A stretch of 64,000 nucleotides of DNA from CAVZQN01 sp963837395. Lineage in GTDB: Bacteria > Acidobacteriota > HRBIN11 > JAKEFK01. The DNA lies in assembly GCA_963837395.1 (NCBI GenBank), contig CAWINI010000004.1, positions 2,418,001-2,482,000 of the forward strand, written 5' to 3'. The first letter of the stretch is position 1; each line of letters begins with the position of its first letter. The notes below the pieces were generated by a model. The model made no database searches, had not been told where the DNA came from, and saw only the letters and a list, made by a program, of their open reading frames with translations. The translations under genes and the position numbers were made by a program. This document shows, piece after piece, positions 1-9,626 of the stretch.

Positions 1-414
1 TCAGGTTTGCTTCAAGTCATCTCAAAACGTGAAGCGAGACCGATATCGGGTTTAAGCCGCCGCCTTTTTGCAATGCTCTACTCTTATTCTTATCCCGGCA
101 ATATTCGTGAACTCGTAAATATTCTCAGCGCAATGGTTGCACTCGCTCATCGCGGTGAAATATTGGATATTCATCTTGCACCAGGAAAACTTTTAGAAAC
201 AAAAGAAGTGAAAGAAGATTTGGAAGGAACTGTACGGATGGATTCGCCTCAAAACCTTCACGCTCAAATCGATGCCTACTCCCGCAGACTAATTCTGGAA
301 GCTTTGAACAATTGTCAGTGGAATATCACCCAGACAGCGAAAGCACTAAAGCTAAGCCCTTTCGGTTTACGCAAGATGATGAAACGCCTCGAAATCCCGC
401 TAAAGTCGGATTAA
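1..414 (+). CDS. Sigma54-dependent activator, C-terminal fragment (5' end outside window)
   Basis: The frame is open from base 1, so the N-terminus lies upstream of the window. The visible 137 residues contain the end of a sigma54-interaction AAA+ module, with the motif YSYPGNIREL corresponding to the family's 'WPGNVREL' arginine-finger helix. A Fis-type helix-turn-helix follows near the C-terminus (ALNNCQWNITQTAKALKLS, then a recognition helix). Such proteins hydrolyse ATP to open sigma54-RNA polymerase promoters after binding enhancer-like sites through the HTH. The sensory domain is not visible. It ends convergently with the next sigma54 activator gene, separated by a hairpin repeat. The C-terminal assignment is secure; the signal it senses is unknown. 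Confidence 0.85.
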   Translation, partial: SGLLQVISKREARPISGLSRRLFAMLYSYSYPGNIRELVNILSAMVALAHRGEILDIHLAPGKLLETKEVKEDLEGTVRMDSPQNLHAQIDAYSRRLILEALNNCQWNITQTAKALKLSPFGLRKMMKRLEIPLKSD

Positions 415-487
415 TCACCACAAAGACACAAAGTTATTTTTATCTAAATTAATAAAACCTTAAGTGTACTATGTACCTTTGTGGTGA
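415..487. repeat. Intergenic hairpin repeat, CCACAAAGACAC family (copy 1)
   Basis: TCACCACAAAGACACAAAG (415-433) is partly complementary to ACCTTTGTGGTGA (475-487), giving an 11-bp stem around an AT-rich loop. It sits between two convergent gene ends, a position suited to a bidirectional terminator. Related copies occur at 11641, 15405, 19161, 40704, 46932 and 62099. Confidence 0.6.
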
Positions 488-488
488 G

Positions 489-2348
489 TTAAACGCGGTC
501 TTTCAAACCAAGATTACGTACAAGCCGGTACAAATAATTTGGATGGACTCCAAGGCGTGATGCAGCTTCATTGTAATTGCTGTTCGTTCCTTCGAACGCT
601 TTCAACACAAGCTCCTGTTTAAATTTGTTCACTGAATCCTGATAATTTGTATCGGGGCGCAATCCGGCTGGTTCCGATTCGGTAACCGAAACAGGCAAAT
701 CTTCTGGCAAAATTAAATCTGTTGAACCCATCACTACAGCACGTTCGATCGCATTTTCCAATTCTCTAACATTGCCCGGCCAATCATAATGCTGCAGATA
801 TTGAAGCGCTTCTTGTGAAATACCATGCAGCGGGCGTCCGGCTTTTTTGCTGAAACGTGAGACAAAGTAACGCGCTAAAAGCGGGATGTCTTCACGCATA
901 TCACGTAACGATGGCATACGAAGAGTTAAAACATTCAACCGATAAAACAAATCTTGCCGGAATGTTCCTTCTTGAATTCCTTTTTGCAAATCACGGTTGG
1001 TTGCTACAACGATCCGGATATTAATCTTCAGCGGACGTGTACTACCCACCCGTTCAATCTCACGTTCCTGCAAAGCTCTCAAGAGCTTCGCCTGAAGTGG
1101 CACTGCCATTTCACCAATTTCGTCCAAAAATACGGTGCCACCTTCAGCTGCTTCGAGTTTCCCTTTTTTCAGTACAATCGCACCTGTAAATGCACCTTTT
1201 TCATGTCCAAATAATTCGCTTTCTAAAAGAGATTCCGGCAGCGCAGCACAATTGATGGCAACAAATGGATATTCACTTCTAGGACTATTTGCGTGAATTG
1301 CACGCGCCACTAATTCTTTGCCAGTTCCACTTTCACCAGTAACCAGAATTGTTGAATCAGTCGGCGCAGTTCTGCGCACAAATTCAAAAACTTTGCGGAT
1401 CGCAGAACTTTCTCCAACAATTTCTCGATCCATCTGAAGTTCTGCACGTAAATTTCTTGATGCTTCAAGAGCCGCTTCATAATTCTGAATATTCCGGATA
1501 GCAGGAGCAGCCAGACCTGCGATTGCACCAGCAAGCTGCAAATGATGCTCATCGAATTTGTATTGCGGATCAAATGTATCCAGATACAAGAGTCCTAGAA
1601 CTTGATCAAACAAAACGAATGGCGCACAGATTATGGAATGCGGTGAAGCCGCTAGCAGGCTATCGGTTTTTTTCACCAGTTCATTTTGCAAAACATCATT
1701 GGCCAGAAATGCTGACTTGTTTTCAACAACGTGCATTAACAATGAACGGCTTACTTGCACTGCATCGGGCCGCGACTTTCGCCAGAGTGAACAAACATTA
1801 TTAAACTCGGGTACGGATTCAACATACAAAAAAATTGCAGCCCGCTGTGCGGGAATGGAATCAAACATTAATTCAAGTAATTTTTCGCTCATCTCTTTTA
1901 TGTCTTGAACCGAATTGACCGAATGACTGATACGAAGCAGCAAAGTTAAATCGTGTGAGTCAGGTGTGATTTGTAATGGATCATCAATTCGAAGAGATAT
2001 TGTGGATTTTGCAATGAATGCGTCCGCGGCGGAGAGATCTTCAGGTTGCTTCCATTCCTCTTCACGCGCAGTAAATACAAATAACGAGTTTCCAATTTCG
2101 ATTTGATCGCCGTGCTGCAAAGTGCGTTCACCAACCGGAATGCTATTAACAAAAACTCCATTGCGACTGCCTAAATCTTGAATTACATAATCTTCGCCAT
2201 TCTTGCGGATCACACAATGACGGCGTGAAAGTAATAAGTCAGGAACCGGAAGTTGATTGGTATGATCACGGCCGATTGAAATTTCGTCATCACCTATCGG
2301 AAATTGTGTTCCTTTTAGTGGGCCAAGAATTGCAATCAAAGCAAGCAT
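489..2348 (-). CDS. FHA-GAF-sigma54 activator (AAA+, Fis HTH)
   Basis: A 619-residue transcription activator. Residues about 1-92 form an FHA domain (SIGRDHTNQ...SRRHC...DLGSRNGVFVN), the phosphothreonine-binding fold. About 130-300 is GAF-like. The sigma54 AAA+ module follows, with Walker A GESGTGKE near 336, the sigma54-contact loop GAFTGA near 384, and Walker B VFLDEIGE. A Fis-type HTH closes the protein (YNEAASRLGVHPNYLYRLV). I chose the ATG at 2346-2348, where the FHA fold begins, although the frame stays open to 2411. There is no Shine-Dalgarno, but TATAAT (2356-2361, minus strand) lies 7 nt before this ATG, suggesting a leaderless mRNA. With no receiver domain, control probably comes through FHA binding to a phosphoprotein. 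The Ser/Thr kinase transcribed divergently next door is the obvious candidate (inference). Confidence 0.88.
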   Translation of the reverse strand: MLALIAILGPLKGTQFPIGDDEISIGRDHTNQLPVPDLLLSRRHCVIRKNGEDYVIQDLGSRNGVFVNSIPVGERTLQHGDQIEIGNSLFVFTAREEEWKQPEDLSAADAFIAKSTISLRIDDPLQITPDSHDLTLLLRISHSVNSVQDIKEMSEKLLELMFDSIPAQRAAIFLYVESVPEFNNVCSLWRKSRPDAVQVSRSLLMHVVENKSAFLANDVLQNELVKKTDSLLAASPHSIICAPFVLFDQVLGLLYLDTFDPQYKFDEHHLQLAGAIAGLAAPAIRNIQNYEAALEASRNLRAELQMDREIVGESSAIRKVFEFVRRTAPTDSTILVTGESGTGKELVARAIHANSPRSEYPFVAINCAALPESLLESELFGHEKGAFTGAIVLKKGKLEAAEGGTVFLDEIGEMAVPLQAKLLRALQEREIERVGSTRPLKINIRIVVATNRDLQKGIQEGTFRQDLFYRLNVLTLRMPSLRDMREDIPLLARYFVSRFSKKAGRPLHGISQEALQYLQHYDWPGNVRELENAIERAVVMGSTDLILPEDLPVSVTESEPAGLRPDTNYQDSVNKFKQELVLKAFEGTNSNYNEAASRLGVHPNYLYRLVRNLGLKDRV

Positions 2349-2418
2349 GTATTTGATTATACCCTCGGAGCATCGAAGCTCTGTATATAATGTAGGAGTA
2401 ATATTCCCCAAGAATCAC
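2349..2418. promoter_or_regulatory. Divergent promoter region, sigma54 activator / Ser-Thr kinase
   Basis: This is a 70-bp gap between divergent starts. On the minus strand TATAAT (2356-2361) lies 7 nt from the activator ATG. On the plus strand TATAAT (2386-2391) lies 27 nt before the kinase ATG at 2419. No convincing -35 box is visible for either. Confidence 0.45.
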
Positions 2419-5400
2419 ATGCATTCCGATCCAATTATCCAACTCGCTCTCAATAAAGGAATTTTGAAACCCGATTCATTATCAGGGATTCAACCGGATA
2501 TGGACCCGATTACTTTCCTGATTACAAATGGGATTCTTCAACAACAACAAGTCGAGGAATTAAAACAAGAACTTAAGCTGGCTGCACAGGAAACTGCTGT
2601 CGCTGGAAGACGCATTCAAAGCAATGTTCCTTCCACTGCAACCGATCGCATCGCAGTATTCGGGAGGTATACACAACTTGAATTCATCGGGCAGGGCGGA
2701 ATGGCTCGCGTATTCAAAGCATTTGATCCCGCACTGGGGAGAACAGTTGCTTTGAAATTTGTAAGAGTTGATGATCCGCAAATGGTTGATCGTCTTTTGA
2801 TCGAAGCCAGAGCGCAAGCACGCGTTGAACATGAACACGTTTGCAAAATTTACGATACCGGTGAAATCGAGCGCAAGCCTTTTATCTGCATGCAATACAT
2901 TCGCGGAAAAATGCTGAAAGATTTGCAAAACGAACTTTCGTTAAAAGAAAAAGTGCGATTGATACAGCAAGTTGCTGAAGGTGTTCATGCTGCGCACAGA
3001 GCTGGTTTGATCCATCGTGATTTAAAACCTTCAAATATCCTGGTTGAACAACGAGAATCCGGACTTGCTGCTTATGTCCTGGATTTCGGACTGGCACGGG
3101 AAATTCAGGCGCCTGGCTATACCCTCACCGGAGTCATTATGGGAACTCCTTCCTACATGTCTCCGGAACAAGCTCGCGGACAAACCAGCAAGATTAATGC
3201 ACGCGCGGACATCTACAGTATTGGAGCGACATTATACGATCTGATTGCTGGAGTCGCACCTTTCGATGGTCCAACCCCAATGGACATTTTGATGAACGTT
3301 ATTGAAAAAGAGCCAGCTCCGGTGAGGAAAATCAATCCTGAAATTCCTGAAGATTTAGAAACGATCGTGATGAAATGTTTAGAAAAAGATCAAGAACGCC
3401 GATACGATTCAGCACGATCCTTATCGGAAGATCTGGCTCGTTTTCTTGATGGCGATCCAGTTCTTGCAAAGCCTACAACATGGACTTACCGCGCTAAAAA
3501 ACGGATCCGTAAAAACCCTGTTGTATCCGGATTAATGGCTGCTGCCGTTCTTGGCATCTTGTTGTTTGCAGGAATCGCAGGATTCATCCAATGGCGTGCG
3601 AATCAGCAAGCAAAATTTCTGCAGGAATTTGGCCAGGAAGCGGCACGCATTGAAGGCATCATGCGATTCGCATACCTACTCCCTTTGCATAACATCCAGC
3701 AAGAAACAAATCAGGTTGAAGAACGTCTTCGTAATCTTGAAAGCCGCATGAAAAATCTCGGAACTCAGGCTTCAGGTCCTGGAAATTACGCGCTTGGAAG
3801 AGGATATCTGGCGTTACATCGCTACAAAGATGCGAATAATCATTTGATGCAAGCATGGGATCAATATCGTTATCGTGAACCTCATGTTGCATATGCTTTA
3901 GGCTACAGCCTGGCTATGTTGTATCGTGAAAAATTAAAAGAAGCGGAGCAAACCGTAAATAAGGAACAGCTGCAATTTAGAAAAGTTGAACTCGAAAAAC
4001 AATATCGTGATCCCGCTCTAAATTACATTCGCCAGGGAGTATCAACATCAGAAGCTCCAGAATTTGTGGAAGCAATTCTGGCCTTCCTGGCAAAAGATTA
4101 TTCGAAATCGTTACAAAAATCAGAAGCTGCCGCATCGAAAATTACCTGGCTTTATGAAGCAAAAAAACTTCAGGGGGATGTGTACACCACAGTTGGCAAC
4201 GATCGCAGAGATGCGGGGAACTCTTCTGCTGCAACAGATCAATATCAAAAAGCTAAAGCAGTTTATATTGAAGCTTCTAAAAAAGGGCAAAGTGATTCAG
4301 ACGTATACGAAGGACTTTGTGCATTGCAGGCAAGCGTTGTTCAACTGCAAATTTCACAATCTGGAATTTCGCCGGAAAATCAATTTAAGGAAGGAATTTC
4401 TTATTGCCAACAAGCACTCCAGGTAGACGCTCATAGCATACAGGCGAATGTAATCGCAGCAAGGCTTTATAGAGATTTTGCTTATTACCAGCGTGTTCGC
4501 GGGCAAGATTGTTCTGATTCGCTGGATCACGCGGTTCAATATGCAAAGGCGGCTTTGGATATTGATCCGAACAATGCTGCAGGATATTTAGTGTTGGGAA
4601 AGGCATTCTCATCGCAAGCTGAAGTTGCAATCCAAAAAATGCAAAACCCACTCAGTTATCTCGAACTTGCTGATGATAGTTACAAAAAAGCCGTGACCAG
4701 GACTCCAAAAGATGCTGAAGCATTGTTTGATCAAGGCGATAGTTTCTTACAGCGTGGTAGTTACGAAGCTGAGGTAGGAAAAGATCCACGGTCAACATTA
4801 GAAAAAGCCGTCACCATGATTGAAAAAGCAATTGAAATCAATTCAAGGAATGCATTTTTTTATGGCCGTCTGGGAGTAGCTTATTTTACGAAAGGACAAT
4901 ATGAAATCGATAACGGGTTGGATTCCCAAAAATCGCTGGAGCATGCAATCAGCGTATTTCGAAAAAGCAACGAAATTAATCCAAACTATCTGAATGGTTA
5001 TATATTTACTGCTTCCGGATATCTCTATTTGTGCGATGCCCAATCTGAACGTGGCGAAGATCCATCGAATTTAATCGATCAAGCAATTTCAACCTATTAC
5101 AAGAGTTTAAAAATAGATCCTGAGAATGCATATTCTTTTTTCGGTTTGGGATATGCCTTCTGGAAAAAAGGCCAATATTTGCAAGAGAGTGGAACAGATC
5201 CAACTTCTGTTCTTGAACAGGCAAGAGAAGCTTTACGGAAATCAATCAGCTTTAACGACCAAATTCTGCATACCTACGCTATAGGCGCAGAAACTGAATT
5301 GGTGGCAGCAAGGTATGCACTTGAGCATCAACAGCCGCCGGAAAAATATTTCAACGAAACAGAGAAAATTGTCAAAAGGGCGCTTGTCATCAACAAAAAT

Positions 5401-5748
5401 TCATATGAAAGTCTTGGATCACTTAGTTCGCTCTGTCTCTTACGTGCGAATTATCTGCAGAGATCAAAACGCCCGATTGCCAATGAAATTAAGCGCGGAA
5501 TCGACGCAGCCAATCAAGCTCTGCAAATAAATCCTCAAGTGGCTGAGATATTAGCAACTCGCGGTAAATTATTTCTGCTGCGAGCGCAGTTTGCTTCAGC
5601 CGCTGACCGCATGAGAGCAGCTCAGCAAGCCGAGGCATCGATTGTTGAAGCGATAAAGATCAAAGCATCATTGAACAAACTTTATGCAGGGGATCTTGAG
5701 CAAGCAAAACAATTGGCTACTGCTTCATCAGCTCCAACACCGCAGTAG
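2419..5748 (+). CDS. Membrane Ser/Thr protein kinase with long TPR region
   Basis: About 1,109 residues. A short N-terminal helical segment is followed by a complete Hanks-type kinase: glycine loop GQGGMARVFKA, ATP-binding Lys of VALKF (about 113), catalytic loop HRDLKPSN (Asp about 201), DFG (about 222) and activation-segment GTPSYMSPEQA. One transmembrane helix lies at about 367-392. The remaining roughly 700 residues are repeated helical pairs with TPR character (for example ALDIDPNNAAGYLVLGKAF) and would be extracytoplasmic. The likely role is a receptor kinase sensing protein partners through the TPRs. I chose ATG 2419 because upstream residues resemble untranslated sequence; the frame is open from 2347. 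The 3' end overlaps the convergent M20 gene by 32 bp. The adjacent FHA-domain activator makes a kinase-FHA relay plausible. Confidence 0.88.
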   Translation: MHSDPIIQLALNKGILKPDSLSGIQPDMDPITFLITNGILQQQQVEELKQELKLAAQETAVAGRRIQSNVPSTATDRIAVFGRYTQLEFIGQGGMARVFKAFDPALGRTVALKFVRVDDPQMVDRLLIEARAQARVEHEHVCKIYDTGEIERKPFICMQYIRGKMLKDLQNELSLKEKVRLIQQVAEGVHAAHRAGLIHRDLKPSNILVEQRESGLAAYVLDFGLAREIQAPGYTLTGVIMGTPSYMSPEQARGQTSKINARADIYSIGATLYDLIAGVAPFDGPTPMDILMNVIEKEPAPVRKINPEIPEDLETIVMKCLEKDQERRYDSARSLSEDLARFLDGDPVLAKPTTWTYRAKKRIRKNPVVSGLMAAAVLGILLFAGIAGFIQWRANQQAKFLQEFGQEAARIEGIMRFAYLLPLHNIQQETNQVEERLRNLESRMKNLGTQASGPGNYALGRGYLALHRYKDANNHLMQAWDQYRYREPHVAYALGYSLAMLYREKLKEAEQTVNKEQLQFRKVELEKQYRDPALNYIRQGVSTSEAPEFVEAILAFLAKDYSKSLQKSEAAASKITWLYEAKKLQGDVYTTVGNDRRDAGNSSAATDQYQKAKAVYIEASKKGQSDSDVYEGLCALQASVVQLQISQSGISPENQFKEGISYCQQALQVDAHSIQANVIAARLYRDFAYYQRVRGQDCSDSLDHAVQYAKAALDIDPNNAAGYLVLGKAFSSQAEVAIQKMQNPLSYLELADDSYKKAVTRTPKDAEALFDQGDSFLQRGSYEAEVGKDPRSTLEKAVTMIEKAIEINSRNAFFYGRLGVAYFTKGQYEIDNGLDSQKSLEHAISVFRKSNEINPNYLNGYIFTASGYLYLCDAQSERGEDPSNLIDQAISTYYKSLKIDPENAYSFFGLGYAFWKKGQYLQESGTDPTSVLEQAREALRKSISFNDQILHTYAIGAETELVAARYALEHQQPPEKYFNETEKIVKRALVINKNSYESLGSLSSLCLLRANYLQRSKRPIANEIKRGIDAANQALQINPQVAEILATRGKLFLLRAQFASAADRMRAAQQAEASIVEAIKIKASLNKLYAGDLEQAKQLATASSAPTPQ

Positions 5749-7082
5749 TCATTGCTTTCACTCCGGTTTTGATTGTAGGTTCCGGAAGCGGGGCGAATTC
5801 GCTGGAGTGAAGTGAAGGAAGTGTTTTGCCAGCTTTTTCATATTCAGCCGCTTTCTCAGGATCAACAGCGCCTATCCAAAAAATAACACTGGGGATGCTG
5901 TGATCTTCCAAATTGTAATACGCGAAATCTTCCCCACCCATCACTGGTTCTTTTGCAGGGACATTACTTTCACCAAAAGTTTTCTTAAATATTCCAGCCA
6001 GCTTTTTTGAAAGCTCAGGATCGTTGTAGGTTGAAGGCATTCCTCGCGTGACTACAATGATCGGCTTACGATCTTCAGGAACTCCGGCAGCTTGCGCAAT
6101 TCCAAGTGTGATCCGTTCAATTGACTTCAACAACTGTTCACGGATTTCTTTTCGATAAGATCGTACTGTCAGCTGCAACTTCACTTCATCAGGAATGATG
6201 TTGTGTTTTGTTCCACCATGAATCGAGCCAACTGTGACTACCGCAGGATCGATTGGAGGAACTTCGCGGCTGACAATGGTTTGAAGAGCGACAATAGTTT
6301 CGGCAGCAATCACAACCGGATCTTTTGTTAGATGCGGATAAGCGCCATGTCCACCTGCACCGCGGATCGTTATATCAACACTATCAACGTTCGCCAATGC
6401 ATAATTCGGAACAACCGAAAGTTTTCCTGCTTCCAGTGAGGCATCATCATGAATCGCTAAACAATAATCAGGCTTTCCAAATTTTTGATAAAGTCCGGCT
6501 TGCATCATGGCATAAGCGCCGCTCGGTTCTTTTTCTTCCGCAGGTTGACCGATCATCAATAATGTTCCTTTCCATTGATCTTTTAATGCGCTTAAGATTC
6601 GCGCTGTTCCTACAAACGTTGACATGTGAATATCGTGTCCGCATGCGTGCATGACAGGCACATCGCTTCCATCGTCTGCTTTGCCTTTCGCTTTACTCGA
6701 ATATGGAACACCTGTTTTTTCTTCCAGGGGGAGCGCATCCAGATCCGTTCGCACCAGAATTGTACGGACCAGCACCATTTTTCATTACACCTACAATACC
6801 GTATGAAATTTTCCCAGAATCTTTAGGATATTCACCGAAACCTTCCGTTACTTGATACCCAACTTTGCGTAGTTCTTCGGCGATCCTGGCCGATGTCTTC
6901 ACTTCCTGATGTGACAGTTCAGGATTTTCATGCAGATGTTTATAAAGCACATCCAGAGATGGATATTCTTTGTTGATCAGACTGTCAATCTGATCAGATT
7001 GTGCGTAGAGTGAAATTGCCATAAATAGAAAGAGAAGATACAAGATGCAGGATGCAAGATGCAAGGGCTTAGAAAGTGTCAT
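5717..7082 (-). CDS. Secreted M20 amidohydrolase (carboxypeptidase/hippuricase type), frameshifted
   Basis: A zinc metallohydrolase of the M20D group that cleaves N-acyl amino acids or amidated peptides. The N-terminal part runs from 7082 (signal peptide, then EYPSLDVLYKHLHENPELS...GVMKNGAGP). It continues after a one-base shift near 6763-6772 as TILVRTDLDALPLEE, with zinc-site motifs HACGHDIHMS, GQPAEE and GGEDFAYY. Removing one base gives 1,365 nt, an exact frame of 454 residues, usual for secreted family members. The shift is therefore either a recent mutation or a sequence error. The signal-peptide core (PLHLASCILYL) is encoded by a 7-bp tandem repeat arm (7038-7067). TACAAT at 7090-7095 lies 7 nt before the ATG, with no Shine-Dalgarno. 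An internal start at Met21 would lose the signal sequence. Confidence 0.82.
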
Positions 7083-7130
7083 GCGCTAGATTGTACCTTG
7101 TATCCTGGATCTTGCATCCTGCATCTGTAT
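7038..7130. repeat. Inverted repeat with 7-bp tandem arms (ATGCAAG units)
   Basis: The left arm 7038-7067 is about four units of ATGCAAG or variants; the right arm 7097-7129 is the same motif inverted. A 17-nt core, GATGCAGGATGCAAGAT (7044-7060), recurs exactly in reverse complement at 7109-7125. The left arm lies inside the start of the M20 coding sequence. A related element occurs at 59346-59454. Confidence 0.75.
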
Positions 7131-7135
7131 TTTTA

Positions 7136-7179
7136 GCAGGCTGGAAGCCTGCGGCCCGTAATGCGGACTGGAAGTCCGC
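7136..7179. repeat. Two short palindromes, GC-GGCT/GACT type
   Basis: GCAGGCTggaAGCCTGC (7136-7152) and GCGGACTggaAGTCCGC (7163-7179) are consecutive perfect 7-bp-arm palindromes with the same 3-nt loop. They lie downstream of the glutamine synthetase gene stop and could act as its terminator. Similar palindromes occur at 58146, 62052 and 62188. Confidence 0.6.
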
Positions 7180-7198
7180 GCTCCCTAACCGCGCTCCC

Positions 7199-9425
7199 CT
7201 ATCCTAAGAAAAGCATTTCGCGATATTTGGGAAGCGTCCAGAACTGATCATCCACCAATTCTTCGATCTGATCGCACACTTTCCGCACTGCCGCACATTC
7301 TTCCATCAAATCATAGGCATAAAAGTGTGCTTTCTTTTCGATCGATTCCATGGCAGATGCATCATTAGCTTTTTTGTTCACCGCTTCCAGCTTGCGCTTC
7401 AATTCGCCGATTAGTCCCGAAACCGATTCCAATTCATCCGCTTGTATGCGTGCCCATTGTGCCTGATTTCCAGCAAGCTTCGATGCTTCCAGATAACTCC
7501 TTAAAGAATCACCTAGCAACGCTTGCTGTCTGTATGCTGCAGGAAGGACGCTGGTTTGAACGAGATCTTTCAGCAATCCAATCTCGATTTCAATATCCTT
7601 TATATAGCGTTCCAATCTTACATGGTATCGAGCTTCATTTTCTTCAGGCTGCATGATTCCCATTCGATGAAAAAATTCTGTGGATTCCGGACGAACCAAC
7701 CATGCAAGAGCTTCCGGTGTTTTTGCTAAATTTGGAAGCCCCCGATTTTCAGCTTCAATGCGCCATTCATCCGCATAATTGTTCCCTTCAAATCGAACCG
7801 GTTTGGTTTCAATCACCGTTTCACGAATTACTTCCATGGATGCTTTCTTAAGATCTGTACCGCCGGCGACACGTTTTTGAATTGCCTCAGTCATGTCACC
7901 AAGGGCTTCAGCAACAGCAGCATTCAAAACTGCGATCGGCCATGAGATCGATTGGCTGGATCCTACAGCGCGGAATTCAAATTTGTTTCCGGTAAATGCA
8001 AATGGCGATGTGCGATTTCTATCGGTATAATCCTGCGCAATTTCCGGAAGCTTACCAACATTCAAATTGATGATTTTTTGTTCTGTTGTTTCACCTTTCA
8101 CTTGCCCGGACTCAATCGAATCAAGAATGTCACTGAGCTGTTTTCCCAAAAATACACTGATGATTGCCGGTGGAGCTTCATTTGCACCGAGCCGATGATC
8201 ATTTCCGGAACTTGCGATCGATGCACGCAGCAACCCGGCGCGTTTATGAACTGCTTTTAATGTTGCGGTCAGCATAATTAAAAACTGCAAATTTTCATCT
8301 GGCGTATGTCCAGGCTCCAGCAAATTATTTCCTTCGTTGTCCATTAACGACCAGTTGTTGTGCTTTCCGCTGCCATTCACACCGGCAAAAGGTTTTTCAT
8401 GCAACAACAGAGTCATATCATGAAGACTCGCAACTCTGCGGAAAATTTCCATCACCATTTGATTATGATCAGCAGCCACATTCGCTTCTTCAAATACCGG
8501 GGCTGACTCATATTGGCTCGGCGCAACTTCATTGTGACGGGTCTTTACTGGAACACCGAGTTTAAATAATTCGTTTTCCGCTTCCTGCATGAATGCAAGC
8601 ACGCGGCTTCTGATACTTCCAAAATAATGATCTTCCAGTTCCTGACCCTTCGGTGGTGCAGCGCCGATCAAAGTGCGGCCAGCAAGAATTAAATCGGGAC
8701 GTAACATATACAAAGCTTTGTCAATCAGAAAATATTCTTGTTCCGGTTCAAGTGTTGGAACCACGCGCTGAGCGCGGGTGTTGCCCAACATACGTAACAC
8801 TTCAAGCGATTTTTGATTGATCGCTTCCATCGATCGAAGCAGCGGAGTTTTTTGATCAAGAGCATGACCGTAATAAGAAATGAAAACGGATGGAATACAG
8901 AGAGTTCGACCGTTCGGTCACTTCCATTAAAAACATCGGGCTGCTGGGATCCCATGCGGTGTAGCCGCGCGCTTCAAATGTTGTACGCATGCCACCGCTG
9001 GGGAAACTGGAAGCATCGGGTTCACTTTGAATTAATTGTGATCCGCTGAAACGTTCGATCGGTTGCCCATCTGGTTCAAACGTAAGAAATGCATCATGTT
9101 TTTCTGCGGTTAATCCGGTTTGGGGTTGAAACCAGTGGCAGAAATGGGTTGCACCTTTTTCCACAGCCCATGCTTTTGCGGCTCTTGCCACTTCATGCGC
9201 GATAGAGCTATCCATTTTTGCAAGACCATGAATGATTTGCTGCAACTTATCATGTACTTTTTCCGGAAGCCGTTCTTTCATTACCTTTCGGCCGAAAGTA
9301 TTGATTCCGAAAATTTCCATCACACGGGTGTTGGTTCCGGAATTGATTTGACGCGGCTGACGCCGTGCAATTTCCTGAACTGCGCTCATTCGCCCAGAGT
9401 TCCCAGACAAGCTTTGTATAGACAT
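7199..9425 (-). CDS. glnN: Glutamine synthetase type III (frameshifted)
   Basis: ATP-dependent amidation of glutamate to glutamine, cytoplasmic. The first part (RMSAVQEIARRQ..., INTFGRKVM..., GATHFCHWFQPQTGLTAEKHDAF) is the GSIII N-terminal signature. The second part carries EPEQEYFLID, HNEVAPSQYE and the catalytic block HEKPFAGVNGSGKHNNWS. A one-base shift near 8906-8918 separates them: the first frame reads PMFLMEVTE, and the next frame reads NGRTLCIPSVFISYYGHALD, exactly the family continuation. Removing one base gives 2,226 nt and 741 residues, close to the usual GSIII length. I chose ATG 9425 because AAGGAG lies 9 nt upstream; the frame is open to a GTG at 9446. No nitrogen-regulator gene is adjacent. 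The enzyme identity is secure; whether it is functional depends on whether the shift is real. Confidence 0.9.
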
Positions 9426-9446
9426 CCCTTTCATCTCCTTTTCCAC

Positions 9447-9626
9447 CTGAGGCGGAAAAATCTTTGTTTGATTTCACAAAATCATATCAGAATTTCCTAA
9501 CAACATTCCATTAAAATCGGAGGCTTTCCTCTCAAAGATGTACAGCTCAATTCTTCGTTCCAACAAGAAAAGAATTCTATGAATGAACTGTTATGATTAG
9601 AAAATCACAGCCACAGGGAGAGAATA
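9447..9626. promoter_or_regulatory. Divergent intergenic region glnN / S9 peptidase
   Basis: This is about 180 bp between divergent genes. For the peptidase, GGGAGAG precedes ATG 9627 and TATGAT lies about 30 nt upstream. On the minus strand a TATGAT also occurs upstream of glnN. No convincing -35 or sigma54 -24/-12 pair was found. Confidence 0.3.

Noticed and set aside
4064..4426. Plus-strand open frame inside the kinase TPR region
   Set aside because: It is an alternative frame of a well-supported gene with no domain of its own.
9447..9626. Sigma54 promoter for glnN
   Set aside because: A TGG-like block exists, but no correctly spaced GC element, so it was not called.
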